DNA from: Bacteroidota bacterium | GTDB lineage: Bacteria > Bacteroidota > Bacteroidia > Chitinophagales > LD1 | Assembly (NCBI GenBank): GCA_947475165.1 | Contig: CANJLD010000008.1 | Coordinates: forward strand, 24,841 to 88,840 | Direction of reading: 5' to 3' | Length of the DNA: 64,000 nucleotides | In this document: piece by piece, positions 19,785 through 29,198 of the stretch | Layout: every line of letters begins with the position of its first letter | Position numbering within the stretch: the stretch's first letter is position 1 | The notes under the pieces: model-generated | The model's input: only the letters and a program-made list of their open reading frames with translations | Databases searched by the model: none | Told to the model about the DNA's origin: nothing | Made by a program: the position numbers and the translations under genes

Positions 19785-20615
19785 TTAGTGAGGGTTGTTC
19801 ATATTAGGGTAAGTGCCCGTTTTCTTTTCTTTCGAAATTTTAATGATGTGCTCGCGGTATTCTTGCTGGTTAAATGAATCGGGGAATTTGTAATCCTTGC
19901 CATACAGGCGGTCGAATTCGTTGGGCTTGAATACAAAATACCAGTTGCGGAGTTTCATTTGGTAGTGATAATCGTCTGCAATAGCGTTGCCGGTGTTTGG
20001 TTTGGTTGGTTTTTCTAAATCAATTTCCTGACCTATAAACTTTGGCAGGTAGGGGAATTTGAAATAGCCGGTGTAGTAAGGATTAAGCGAGGTGAGTTCA
20101 GGAGCGTTTAAGAAATGCTCATATTCTTCGGTGTAAAGGCGTTGCCATGCACCAATCTTTGCTTCGTAGTCGGCAAGTTCTTTGTCGGCATCGTTCTTTA
20201 AGTTTGGAAGCGGGAAGTGCGGGAACAACTGGTTTCTTTTTGCATCGGAAATGCCGGATGCTTTATACCATTGATAAAGCGAATGAGGGAATTCCTTTTT
20301 GGTTTCGGGAAGAACAAGACCTAAGGTGCCCCAGGCAATGTTGAGTTTTTTTACTGCCAGAAGGTTAGTGAAGTTGTTCCATTCTGTGCCGTTGCTTTTA
20401 ATAAAGGAGTTAACATCTTCGGTTTTGTAATCCTTATTCTTTACCACTTGATAAAGGCGCGGGAAGTCTTTTTTCAAAGATTCTTTATCCAGATTGGCGG
20501 TAACAAATACCTGTTCGAAAGGCGTTGAATTAATTTGAGCCGAAAGGTTGAAGGCAAGGGCGAAAAAAAGGAGGCAGAGAAGCCCTCTTCTTTTGGGAAA
20601 GTAAAATTGAACCAT
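19785..20615 (-). CDS. Hypothetical secreted protein
   Basis: 276 aa, signal peptide (LLCLLFFALAFNLSAQ), aromatic-rich; family not recognised. Confidence 0.7.
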   Translation of the reverse strand: MVQFYFPKRRGLLCLLFFALAFNLSAQINSTPFEQVFVTANLDKESLKKDFPRLYQVVKNKDYKTEDVNSFIKSNGTEWNNFTNLLAVKKLNIAWGTLGLVLPETKKEFPHSLYQWYKASGISDAKRNQLFPHFPLPNLKNDADKELADYEAKIGAWQRLYTEEYEHFLNAPELTSLNPYYTGYFKFPYLPKFIGQEIDLEKPTKPNTGNAIADDYHYQMKLRNWYFVFKPNEFDRLYGKDYKFPDSFNQQEYREHIIKISKEKKTGTYPNMNNPH

Positions 20616-20830
20616 GAGAGTTAATTTATTTAGTGCTTAAATACCTAACAAAGAAATTCAAAATTTTGAAAGTTTAAAGGATTCCTTTTGTATGAGTATT
20701 GAGATGTAAAATAAGTTGCACGCATGCACATGAGCGCTGCTCAGATGCCGGAGCTGCATTTTTGCGCCAATGGCATGCTTGTACCATACAGCGCAGGCTG
20801 CAGCCGAGGGTGAGCGGAATAAGAAGGAGC

Positions 20831-21050
20831 ATTTTAAGAGCCGGAATTACACGCTTAAGAGCGGGTATTACATTCTTAAGAGTTTAGCTGACACTCTTAA
20901 GAGTGTGAGTGACACGCTTAAGAGCCGAGCTGACATGGACAAGAGTAAGTTTAACATTCTTAAGAGCGCGTATGACACGCTTAAGAGTTAATCTGACACT
21001 CTTAAGAGCGTGAGTGACAGGCTTAAGTGTGAGCGCGACCTTCTAAAAAA
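20831..21050. repeat. Degenerate 21-bp tandem array (about 10 units), consensus nnnnnntgacacncttaagag
   Basis: Units start at 20841, 20862, 20883, 20904, 20925, 20946, 20967, 20988, 21009, 21030. Confidence 0.93.
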
Positions 21051-21200
21051 CAGGATTGACGTACTTACTAACTTTATTGCTGTTTTTAAGAAGGGGAATG
21101 ACAAAGACCGGAACTACGATTTATGTGATTGAAGGATTGGAGGCATGATTAAAGGCAGGAGCATCTTGCCTTGAAGTATATTTGCCATTAAGAATTTACG

Positions 21201-21234
21201 CTTTTTGCCTCACCCCCCGGCCCCCTCTCCATGA
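21201..21234. repeat. Direct-repeat copy 1 of 'cttttt-gcctcaccccccNgccccctctccatga'
   Basis: Nearly identical to 22481-22514; followed by ggagagggggtgg and caccccgcccttcgggcacccctcctgttaggagggg palindromic sequence. Confidence 0.8.
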
Positions 21235-21461
21235 GCCTCATCCGGTCTTCGACCACCTTCTCCTGCCAGAGAAGGGAAAAGGAATTAAATGCAGTTTGTT
21301 TGGAGAGGGGGTGGATACAAAACCACCCCGCCCTTCGGGCACCCCTCCTGTTAGGAGGGGAAAATGTAAAATTTTGCAAAAATGGTTTTGTTGACGCAAT
21401 GCGGAAATGTTGATGGCGTTTTTAGGTTGTAATTATTTTTTAAAACCTAAACCAAATTAAG

Positions 21462-22421
21462 ATGGAAGCCATTGTAAAAAATGAGTACCCATGCGCTCAG
21501 AAAGACGCTTACAGCGTGCTTGAAACAGCATGGGGCAATTATGCAACGCATATTGCTCCTTTTACTAACTACAAACCAAGCAAGTATATTCTTGCGCTAG
21601 CTGCCACTGCCAAGCTACGAATAAAGGCAGCGCGTGAGTTGCCGGATTTTCAGGCGCGAAGCGGGCTGGCAGAGGAATTGAAAATAATGGTGGGGCAGAA
21701 AGCCACCTTATGCTTGAATGATTTTCAGTTATTGAAGGGATATATTGATGAGGCCTTTAAGGGAGACAATATTGCTTTACGCAAACCGAATTATGAAGAG
21801 GCAGGACAGTTGTATTACCGAGAGGCTGCGCAAAATGATTGGGAGAGTGTGCAGAGTTTGGGTGACTCGATGAAGGGATATATTGACAGTAAGCTGGCGG
21901 TGCTTACTACCGATGGTGCGATGCCGGGAACTTTTGAAGGAGAGGTGGAAGGCAGGAGATTGCTTTTTGAAGAAAAGTATGCTGCTTTTAAGGCGGCAGA
22001 GCAAACGCAAGTAGCCACCGCAGAAAAGGTGACTGCTACGAATGCCTGTTACCGCGAGGGAATGGATATGATGAAGGACGGGCAACGGGTGTTTGTGAAT
22101 GACCCTGACATAAAATCGTTGTTTGTGTTTGCGAGTTTGCTGGATATGATTAACCCGAAGGTGGCAGGCATAAAGGGACGGCTACAGGATAGTGTAACGA
22201 ATGTGAATTTGACCGGAGCAACGGGAACGTTTACACCGGAGGGCGAACCGGCAATTATTACAGAAACGGATGAGAATGGCGAGTATGCTGTGTTGCGATT
22301 ACGCGCGGGAACTTACCAGGTGAAGTGGGTGCTGGCAGGTTATATTATTTTGGAGGATACCGTGGTGATTGAGTTGCAAACGGTGAAGACGAAGAATTAT
22401 AAGCTGGTGGCGAACCCGTAG
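21462..22421 (+). CDS. Hypothetical protein with C-terminal carboxypeptidase-regulatory-like (Ig-like) domain
   Basis: GTFTPEGEPAIITETDENGEYAVLRLRAGTYQVKWVLAGY. Confidence 0.75.
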   Translation: MEAIVKNEYPCAQKDAYSVLETAWGNYATHIAPFTNYKPSKYILALAATAKLRIKAARELPDFQARSGLAEELKIMVGQKATLCLNDFQLLKGYIDEAFKGDNIALRKPNYEEAGQLYYREAAQNDWESVQSLGDSMKGYIDSKLAVLTTDGAMPGTFEGEVEGRRLLFEEKYAAFKAAEQTQVATAEKVTATNACYREGMDMMKDGQRVFVNDPDIKSLFVFASLLDMINPKVAGIKGRLQDSVTNVNLTGATGTFTPEGEPAIITETDENGEYAVLRLRAGTYQVKWVLAGYIILEDTVVIELQTVKTKNYKLVANP

Positions 22422-22455
22422 TGCAGATATGAGGATTTGACGATTTGATGATGAA

Positions 22456-22488
22456 AGCCTCTCGGTTAAACCGAGAGGCTTTTTTTGC
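22456..22488 (+). terminator. Rho-independent terminator
   Basis: aagcctctcggttaaaccgagaggcttttttt. Confidence 0.88.
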
Positions 22489-22537
22489 CTCACCCCCCTG
22501 CCCCCTCTCCATGAAAAATGGAGAGGGGGTGGTTTTG
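22481..22537. repeat. Direct-repeat copy 2 with compact hairpin
   Basis: gcctcacccccctgccccctctccatgaaaaatggagagggggtgg. Confidence 0.8.
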
Positions 22538-22640
22538 CGCTACGTATGACCTGATTGCGTGGCGGGATTATTTGGGTTTACGGATTATTTGGTTAACCTT
22601 TACTGCACACAACTAACACACACTTTAAAATTTTATTGGC

Positions 22641-23468
22641 ATGAAAAAACTACTACTCGTTATCTCTTGTGCGTTTTTGTTTAGTGCAAATGTTAGAGCG
22701 CAGATTACTCTTGAGCATACGTTTGATTCCACTAATTCTAATCGTGTCTACTGCACTGATATTGGCAATAACGATTTTAAATATGTAGTTTTCAATTGGT
22801 ATAGCAATAGCTTCAGTTTATATAATATGGATATGACACCATATCTAACGAACATTGTATTACCTGCCGGTGACTCAATATCTCAAGGCTTTGTTGTTAT
22901 TTATGTTACAAAATCACTGTTTGATTGTGACTCCACAAATATTGAGTATGCCTATGAATACAAAAATGATTCAAGGCATCCTTTTAGGATATTAAGAACA
23001 GATGGAACACTGATATTTAAGGAAGATAGTGCAACAGGTCCTTATTGTTATGGATGTTTGGGAGGAGCTAATGATGAAAGGCCGATACTCAACACTTCAT
23101 CCGGCACAAAACTTTTCCTTCAAAAAACAGATGCAACTTTTAGTTGGTCTCAATTGCGAGTTTATTCTTTATGTGGTAATTTGCCGACTAATGTGTATGA
23201 TTTTTCAGATGAAAAATCTTTTGTGAAAGTTTTTCCTAACCCAGCGGACATGACGCTAAATTTTGAGATTACATTCCCTAATAATACAGAGCAATTTCAG
23301 CTTATGATTATTGATAATAATGGAAACGAACAAAAGCGAGAGAATATTGATTTTATGCACAATAGATATTTTTTAGATGTTGGGAATTTTAGCAGTGGAA
23401 CCTACTTATACTCTCTTGTTTCAAAGAGTAAATCGTATCAGTCAGGAAAATTTGTAATCACCAAATAA
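22641..23468 (+). CDS. Secreted protein with T9SS type A sorting domain
   Basis: Signal peptide; C-terminal VFPNPADMTLNFEI...SGTYLYSL. Confidence 0.8.
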   Translation: MKKLLLVISCAFLFSANVRAQITLEHTFDSTNSNRVYCTDIGNNDFKYVVFNWYSNSFSLYNMDMTPYLTNIVLPAGDSISQGFVVIYVTKSLFDCDSTNIEYAYEYKNDSRHPFRILRTDGTLIFKEDSATGPYCYGCLGGANDERPILNTSSGTKLFLQKTDATFSWSQLRVYSLCGNLPTNVYDFSDEKSFVKVFPNPADMTLNFEITFPNNTEQFQLMIIDNNGNEQKRENIDFMHNRYFLDVGNFSSGTYLYSLVSKSKSYQSGKFVITK

Positions 23469-23498
23469 TAGAATGCTTGATAATTAAAATTAATACTC

Positions 23499-26400
23499 AT
23501 GAAAAAAGAAATCAAATTATTGATGCTTATCATAGTGGTAGGTGTTAATGCCAATTTCAATTTTGTTTTAGGACAATCTACAATTACTGGAAATGGTTTA
23601 AGTGGTGGTGGAATCCCAACACCCGCTGAATATTTGGGAAGCAGTAATGGTTATGATGTACTATTTAGAGCAAACGGCACAGAGCGTATGCGGATTTTGC
23701 AAAGCAACGGGAATGTTGGTATAGGCATTACAACACCCCAAAATTTACTACACCAACACTTAGCAGACAATGTTAATGTGTTTCATCAATTTACCAATGG
23801 AAATACTGGCAGTGGCAGTGCCACCACAGGTTTTAGAATTGGGTTAGCGTATAACTCCACTTCCGGCTTGTCGGATGTTACAATAAGACATTTTCAGGAG
23901 AATGCCAGAATGATATTTGCCACCACTGATGCTCAAGGGCATTGGACAAGGATGCGGATTGAAAATTATATTATGCCTGCTAATCCTTATTCTGCTACTG
24001 CTTTTACTTCAAAACCATTAAACAGGGTGGGAATTTTTGAAGAAGAAAGTATAAATGGTGCTTATGTTGACCAACCGCCTTTGGCGCTGTTGTATTTAGG
24101 ACACCATTGGTCGCCTAGCAATGGCGGGCATAGGTCGTGGATGGATATAGGTAGCTACATAAGTGCGAAAACCGATTATATGTATGTAGGAACCAAAAAT
24201 GCTTATACAGGAGGTACTTGGTATGAGCCATGGAGCAACTGGGAAAATGCGGTGATATCGTGGGGGGATAATTTAAACGGACCGGAGGGTGCCGATGATT
24301 TGGAGTTTATTTTTACCGGACCTACAGGAAGTTACGGACATGCGGGAACATGGGATGGGTTGGAAGTAGGAAAGTTTAGCCCCTATGGGCGTTTAGGCAT
24401 TGGTAATTTTGCAGCCACGACAGCGAATGGTTCGGGCATTGCACCACGCAGACGGCTTGAAATATATGATGAGCATTTGATGGATTTAGGAGGCGGAGCT
24501 TTTGCTGATGCGCCTCAATTGCGACTTACTTATACCCCCAATGCCAATATTAACTTAGGTATTCATACGGATTTTCAAACGACTGCTGATGGACATCTTT
24601 TAATTAAAACAGAAAGTAGTGGAACAGGAAAGAATGTGGGCATAAATTTTACCACCGCTACCTCGCCTGCTCCAGCCCAAACACTTGATGTAAACGGGAC
24701 GGCTGCTATACGCGCTGTAAATGGCCCGACAAATACGCTTGATAAAATTCTCGTTTGGAATGATGCAAACAATGGCGAGATAAAGTATCGAGATGCTTCT
24801 TCATTAGGAAATGTTTCTGCTTGTACTACTCCAGCCCCTGCCGATAATCTCCTTACAAAGTGGAGTCCAGCATCTTCAAAAATTATTTGTAATAGTATTG
24901 TTTATGATGATGGAGATAGAGTTGGTGTAAATACTGGTAATACTCTGACCGCTAGCAAGTTTGAGGTAAAAAACAACAATAGAATAATTGGCACTGCCAG
25001 TTATTCTACTTCAAATACTAATCTTGTTAATATTGGTGTATTCGGCTATGGACAAAATGCTACCAATGCCAATGTTGGGATAGTGGGTAATTCGCCCGCG
25101 CAGATAACTTTTGCCGGTGTGCCTCCAGCTATTGTTACATCCACGGGAATAACATTAACTACGTTGCCAATGAATGTAGGTGTTATTGGCAGGGCACAGG
25201 GAAACACATACAATTTTGGAGGTATATTTGAAGCCAACTTAGCAGTAGGTTGCCCTAAAATGAATATTGGTGTATATGCCAGTGCACGTAAAAGTTGCTA
25301 TACCAACTTTCCGCAAGGTGGATTAGCCGGATATTTTAATGGCGGTACTTGGTCAACAAGTTCATGGCAAACAGTTTCTGATGTTCGATTTAAAGACAGT
25401 ATCCAAGGTGTTAATAATGCTTTAGAAGTAATAGCCCGTTTACGACCGCATAGCTATGTATACAAAGCAGATAGTTTCCCTTACATGAATTTGTCTTTGA
25501 GAAAAAGTTTTGGCTTCATTGCTCAAGAAGTGGATACAGTGCTACCTATGTTGGTTCATTCAACATTAAGACCACCTGTAATAGATACAGCTGGAAATAT
25601 ACTTCAAGATACCATGACAATCTTTGGATTGAATTATACAGAACTCATCCCCTTTGCCATCCGCGCCATACAAGAACTCGACTCACTGAAAGTAGGAACC
25701 ACCACCACCAAAGCCGATAGCAACCATGTAGTAAAATGGAACACTACCGATAAGACACTTGTTAACAGCCAGATTTACGATAATGGCAACCGGATAGGTA
25801 TACCGACAGTAAGTGCGAGTTCTTTTTTGAATGTGTTTGGGCATAATGATACTATAACGGGGAACTTTACTTCGGATTTTGGTTATGCTACTGAGGTGGT
25901 AAATGCAAGTTACAGCACAGATGGCAACCCTAATATGGTGGTGGCTGTGAGGGGTTATAGTAAATATATAGATTTTGGCAGTGATGCTGATGGTATAGGC
26001 GGAATGTTTGAGGGCGGGATGTATGGAAGTTACAACAAGGCGAGCGGAACTAATTTTACAGAGGTGGGTGTAGTAGGTGAAGCTGAAAATGCGAGCGGAA
26101 GAAATATGGGAGTGGTTGGTGTGGCACACCAGGAGGGTGTTGCAGATAATGCAGGAGTGATGGGCAAAGCGGATAGTTCGGAAACCTTTAATGTAGGCGT
26201 GCTGGGTGTGGCGGAGTATGTTAGTACGACTTCGGATAATGTGGGTGTAACCGGTTTTGCATCGGGTTCGGACAATTATAACATAGGCGGTGATTTTGAA
26301 GCGACAGATGCACCGGGAACTAATTACGGAGTATTTGCCTATGCCGGTGGCTCGTCACCGAGTTACTATGCGGGCTATTTTGATGGGGATGTGCACTCTA

Positions 26401-27167
26401 CAGGTACAGTGACATGGGCAAGTGACGGTATGCTGAAAAAGAATGTGGCAGATATGAACCCGAATACTGCGTTGGCTAAGTTGTTGCTTTTGCAACCTAA
26501 AACCTACGAGTTTAAAAGAGCCGACTACCCTTATCTGAGTTTGCCGCAAGGTACGCAGAACGGATTGATTGCGCAGGAGGTTCAGCAGGTGTTTCCGGAG
26601 TTGGTGAAAGATATTAAGCAACCGGAGAGAAAGGATAAGGATGGTAAGACGGTGAGCCCGGAATTAGAATATAAAGGATTGAATTATGCGGGTTTGATAC
26701 CGGTGCTGGTGAGTGCGGTGAAGGAGCAGCAGACGAAGATAGATTCGCTGGAGGATGTGATTAATACGCGGTTGGCGGAGATTGAGGCGCGGTTGAATAT
26801 GTGTTGCGGTAGTGGAAAGAGAGATGAAGGAGAAGGCGAAGGAGTTGTTGGTGATAACACCAACAACGGCACTGTTAACCGGTTGACGGTGGAGTTGAGC
26901 AGTATGCAGGTGGTGGTGCTTGAGCAGAATGTGCCTAACCCTTTTGCGGAGCAGACTTCTATTTCGTATTTTATACCTGAGAACGTGAGCGGAGCGCAGT
27001 TGATTTTTAGTGATATGATGGGGAATGCGATTAAGACTGTTGAGGTGAAGAGCGGTTATGGTGTGGTTACTGTTTTTGCTTCGAATCTTAGCACGGGGCA
27101 GTATAGTTATTCGTTGCTAATTGATGGTAAGGTGGCGGAGAGTAAGAAGATGGTGAAGCAGCGGTAA
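23499..27167 (+). CDS. Large T9SS-exported tail-fibre-like protein with two peptidase S74-type modules
   Basis: SDVRFKDSIQGVNNALEVIARLRPHSYVYK...FGFIAQEVDTVLP and SDGMLKKNVADMNPNTALAKLLLLQPKTYEFK...NGLIAQEVQQVFPELV; C-terminal VPNPFAEQTSISYFIP sorting domain. Confidence 0.9.
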   Translation: MKKEIKLLMLIIVVGVNANFNFVLGQSTITGNGLSGGGIPTPAEYLGSSNGYDVLFRANGTERMRILQSNGNVGIGITTPQNLLHQHLADNVNVFHQFTNGNTGSGSATTGFRIGLAYNSTSGLSDVTIRHFQENARMIFATTDAQGHWTRMRIENYIMPANPYSATAFTSKPLNRVGIFEEESINGAYVDQPPLALLYLGHHWSPSNGGHRSWMDIGSYISAKTDYMYVGTKNAYTGGTWYEPWSNWENAVISWGDNLNGPEGADDLEFIFTGPTGSYGHAGTWDGLEVGKFSPYGRLGIGNFAATTANGSGIAPRRRLEIYDEHLMDLGGGAFADAPQLRLTYTPNANINLGIHTDFQTTADGHLLIKTESSGTGKNVGINFTTATSPAPAQTLDVNGTAAIRAVNGPTNTLDKILVWNDANNGEIKYRDASSLGNVSACTTPAPADNLLTKWSPASSKIICNSIVYDDGDRVGVNTGNTLTASKFEVKNNNRIIGTASYSTSNTNLVNIGVFGYGQNATNANVGIVGNSPAQITFAGVPPAIVTSTGITLTTLPMNVGVIGRAQGNTYNFGGIFEANLAVGCPKMNIGVYASARKSCYTNFPQGGLAGYFNGGTWSTSSWQTVSDVRFKDSIQGVNNALEVIARLRPHSYVYKADSFPYMNLSLRKSFGFIAQEVDTVLPMLVHSTLRPPVIDTAGNILQDTMTIFGLNYTELIPFAIRAIQELDSLKVGTTTTKADSNHVVKWNTTDKTLVNSQIYDNGNRIGIPTVSASSFLNVFGHNDTITGNFTSDFGYATEVVNASYSTDGNPNMVVAVRGYSKYIDFGSDADGIGGMFEGGMYGSYNKASGTNFTEVGVVGEAENASGRNMGVVGVAHQEGVADNAGVMGKADSSETFNVGVLGVAEYVSTTSDNVGVTGFASGSDNYNIGGDFEATDAPGTNYGVFAYAGGSSPSYYAGYFDGDVHSTGTVTWASDGMLKKNVADMNPNTALAKLLLLQPKTYEFKRADYPYLSLPQGTQNGLIAQEVQQVFPELVKDIKQPERKDKDGKTVSPELEYKGLNYAGLIPVLVSAVKEQQTKIDSLEDVINTRLAEIEARLNMCCGSGKRDEGEGEGVVGDNTNNGTVNRLTVELSSMQVVVLEQNVPNPFAEQTSISYFIPENVSGAQLIFSDMMGNAIKTVEVKSGYGVVTVFASNLSTGQYSYSLLIDGKVAESKKMVKQR

Positions 27168-27195
27168 AACCCCTAAATCCCCTAAAGGGGACTTA
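27168..27195 (-). repeat. Dispersed 26-bp element, left-arm orientation
   Basis: aacccctaaatcccctaaaggggactta. Confidence 0.85.
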
Positions 27196-27202
27196 AATAC
27201 AG

Positions 27203-27226
27203 AAGCCCTGCGATGCGGGGCTTTTG
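27203..27226 (+). terminator. Terminator-like hairpin
   Basis: aagccctgcgatgcggggctttt. Confidence 0.65.
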
Positions 27227-27408
27227 CATTTTATATTGGCTTTTTGGGTTAGGGATAGTAGTGGAAAGCCCGAAGCCCGCTTTGGGGCGAGGACTTGTAA
27301 CGGATAGCCCGCCCGCTGCTTTGAGCGGGAACCCCCTGCTGTATCTCAATTTTTCTTTTAGCTTCGTCCGCTTAGAAAATAAAGTGAGTCAACATAAATA
27401 TAAAGAAG

Positions 27409-28635
27409 ATGGGATGTTCAACATGCACTACCGCTAAAGACGGTGTAGTGGCGGGCTGCCAGACTACTGGAGGATGCAGCACAGGCGGATGTAACCGCAT
27501 GAATGTGATGGATTGGTTTGCCGATATGCCTATTTCATTCAACGAGAATTTCAACATTATAGAGGTAAGTTTTAAAAAGGGCTCGCGCAAAGGTTTTTAC
27601 CGTAATCCTTCTAATCTGGATTTTAATAAAGGACAATTGGTGGTGGTGGAAGCCGCACAGGGCTATGATGTGGGCGAGGTGAGTTTGCAGGGAGAATTAG
27701 TGAAACTGCAGATGAAAAAACGCAAGGTGACGGAGCGCGATGATACTATCCGCAATGTGATGCGTGTGGCGAATGAAGCTGATATTAATGCGCTGCTGGA
27801 TGCGCGCAACAAAGAAAAAGATACGCTGATACGCGCCCGCGCTATGGCACGCCAACTAAAACTGGAAATGAAAATTGGCGATATCGAATATCAGGGCGAC
27901 AATAAGAAAGCAACCATATTTTATACAGCAGATGGTCGCGTAGATTTCCGCGAACTGGTGAAAGTTTATGCGCGCGATTTTAAAGTAAAGATTGAAATGC
28001 GTCAGATAGGTGCGCGTCAGGAAGCCGCGCGTGTGGGTGGTATTGGCACTTGCGGAAGAGAGTTGTGCTGTTCAACATGGCTTAACGATTTTAAATCGGT
28101 AACTACTCAGGCGGTGCGTTATCAGAACCTTGCCATTAACACTGATAAGTTGAGCGGACAATGCGGACGTTTGAAATGCTGTTTGAATTACGAGCTGGAT
28201 ACTTACAACGATTCGCTGAAGAGTTTTCCGAAACATGCCGACAAGATTGAAACCGAAACCGGTATAGCATGGCTGCGCAAAACCGAAATTTTGAAAAGAC
28301 AGATGGTGTATGAATATGCCGAGCAAAAAGGCAATTACATTAAGCTAGATATTGAAGATGTAAAGGAATTGCTTGCTATGAATAAAGGCGGCAATAAACC
28401 AAAGAGCCTCGAAGACTTCGCCATTATAGAAACTATTAAGGTGGACGAAAGCAAGCACGAGGATTTAGTTGGTCAGGTTACGCTGCAAACTTTAGAAGAG
28501 AAAGAACGCAAGAAACGCAGAGCAGGTGGTAACAACCGGAATCAGAACAGTAACCGCAATCAATCGAACAGCGGAAACCGCAACCAAGGCAACAAGCCGA
28601 AGAACCCGAACCAAAACCGGGATAAGAAAAAATAG
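27409..28635 (+). CDS. PSP1-domain protein, RicT-like regulatory iron-sulfur complex subunit
   Basis: Cys-rich N-terminus; RQIGARQEAARVGGIGTCGRELCCSTWL...QCGRLKCCLNYE. Confidence 0.92.
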   Translation: MGCSTCTTAKDGVVAGCQTTGGCSTGGCNRMNVMDWFADMPISFNENFNIIEVSFKKGSRKGFYRNPSNLDFNKGQLVVVEAAQGYDVGEVSLQGELVKLQMKKRKVTERDDTIRNVMRVANEADINALLDARNKEKDTLIRARAMARQLKLEMKIGDIEYQGDNKKATIFYTADGRVDFRELVKVYARDFKVKIEMRQIGARQEAARVGGIGTCGRELCCSTWLNDFKSVTTQAVRYQNLAINTDKLSGQCGRLKCCLNYELDTYNDSLKSFPKHADKIETETGIAWLRKTEILKRQMVYEYAEQKGNYIKLDIEDVKELLAMNKGGNKPKSLEDFAIIETIKVDESKHEDLVGQVTLQTLEEKERKKRRAGGNNRNQNSNRNQSNSGNRNQGNKPKNPNQNRDKKK

Positions 28636-28664
28636 TAGGCAGTAGGCAAAAAATTAAATAGGCA

Positions 28665-29198
28665 ATGGACAATAGGCAAGGAAAATTCCAAATTCCAAAT
28701 TCCAAATTCCAAATTGGGAGATTCTTCATTTACTCATTTACTTGTTTAGTCATTTGCGGGTTACTGTTTTCGTCTTGCGATAAGAATGTGGTGATGGAAA
28801 GCCAGCAGAACGTGGTGAACAACAAATGGGATTATGCCGATGCCAAAACTTTTACGGCAGAAATTACCGATACTGTTCAACATTATAACATAGCCGTAAG
28901 TCTTCGCCACGGTTTTAATTTTGAGTGGCGCAACGTTTGGGTGAAAATTGAAACTACTTTCCCTGATGGTAAAACATATGAAAGAAGAGTAAACCTCGTC
29001 CTCTCCGGACCGGATGGTGTTTGGAATGCCGACATACTTGGCGATAACTGCGATATTCTAATTCCTATTCAGGATAATGCTTTCTTTCCTCAGGTGGGCA
29101 AATACAGTTTCAAAATTTCGCAGGATATGCGCGTGAACCCGCTGGGGTATGTAAAAACTGTAGGAATGCGGATTGAAAAATATTCTACTCCGAAATAA
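28665..29198 (+). CDS. gldH: Gliding motility lipoprotein GldH
   Basis: Lipobox SSCDKNVVMESQQNV, NNKWDYADAKTF, GldH-like body and downstream position from PSP1 gene. True start uncertain because the N-terminus is repeat-derived. Confidence 0.85.
   Translation: MDNRQGKFQIPNSKFQIGRFFIYSFTCLVICGLLFSSCDKNVVMESQQNVVNNKWDYADAKTFTAEITDTVQHYNIAVSLRHGFNFEWRNVWVKIETTFPDGKTYERRVNLVLSGPDGVWNADILGDNCDILIPIQDNAFFPQVGKYSFKISQDMRVNPLGYVKTVGMRIEKYSTPK

Noticed and set aside
20831-21050. CRISPR array
   Set aside because: The unit is 21 bp including its variable block, with no 25-40 bp repeats and unique spacers, and no cas genes nearby.
25683-26275. Minus-strand ORFs inside the S74 protein gene
   Set aside because: Low-complexity shadow ORFs opposite a confident CDS.
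23499-27167. Phage tail fibre / prophage
   Set aside because: S74 and fibre-like repeats occur, but there is a T9SS sorting domain and no capsid, terminase, portal or integrase genes. It is a secreted cellular protein.
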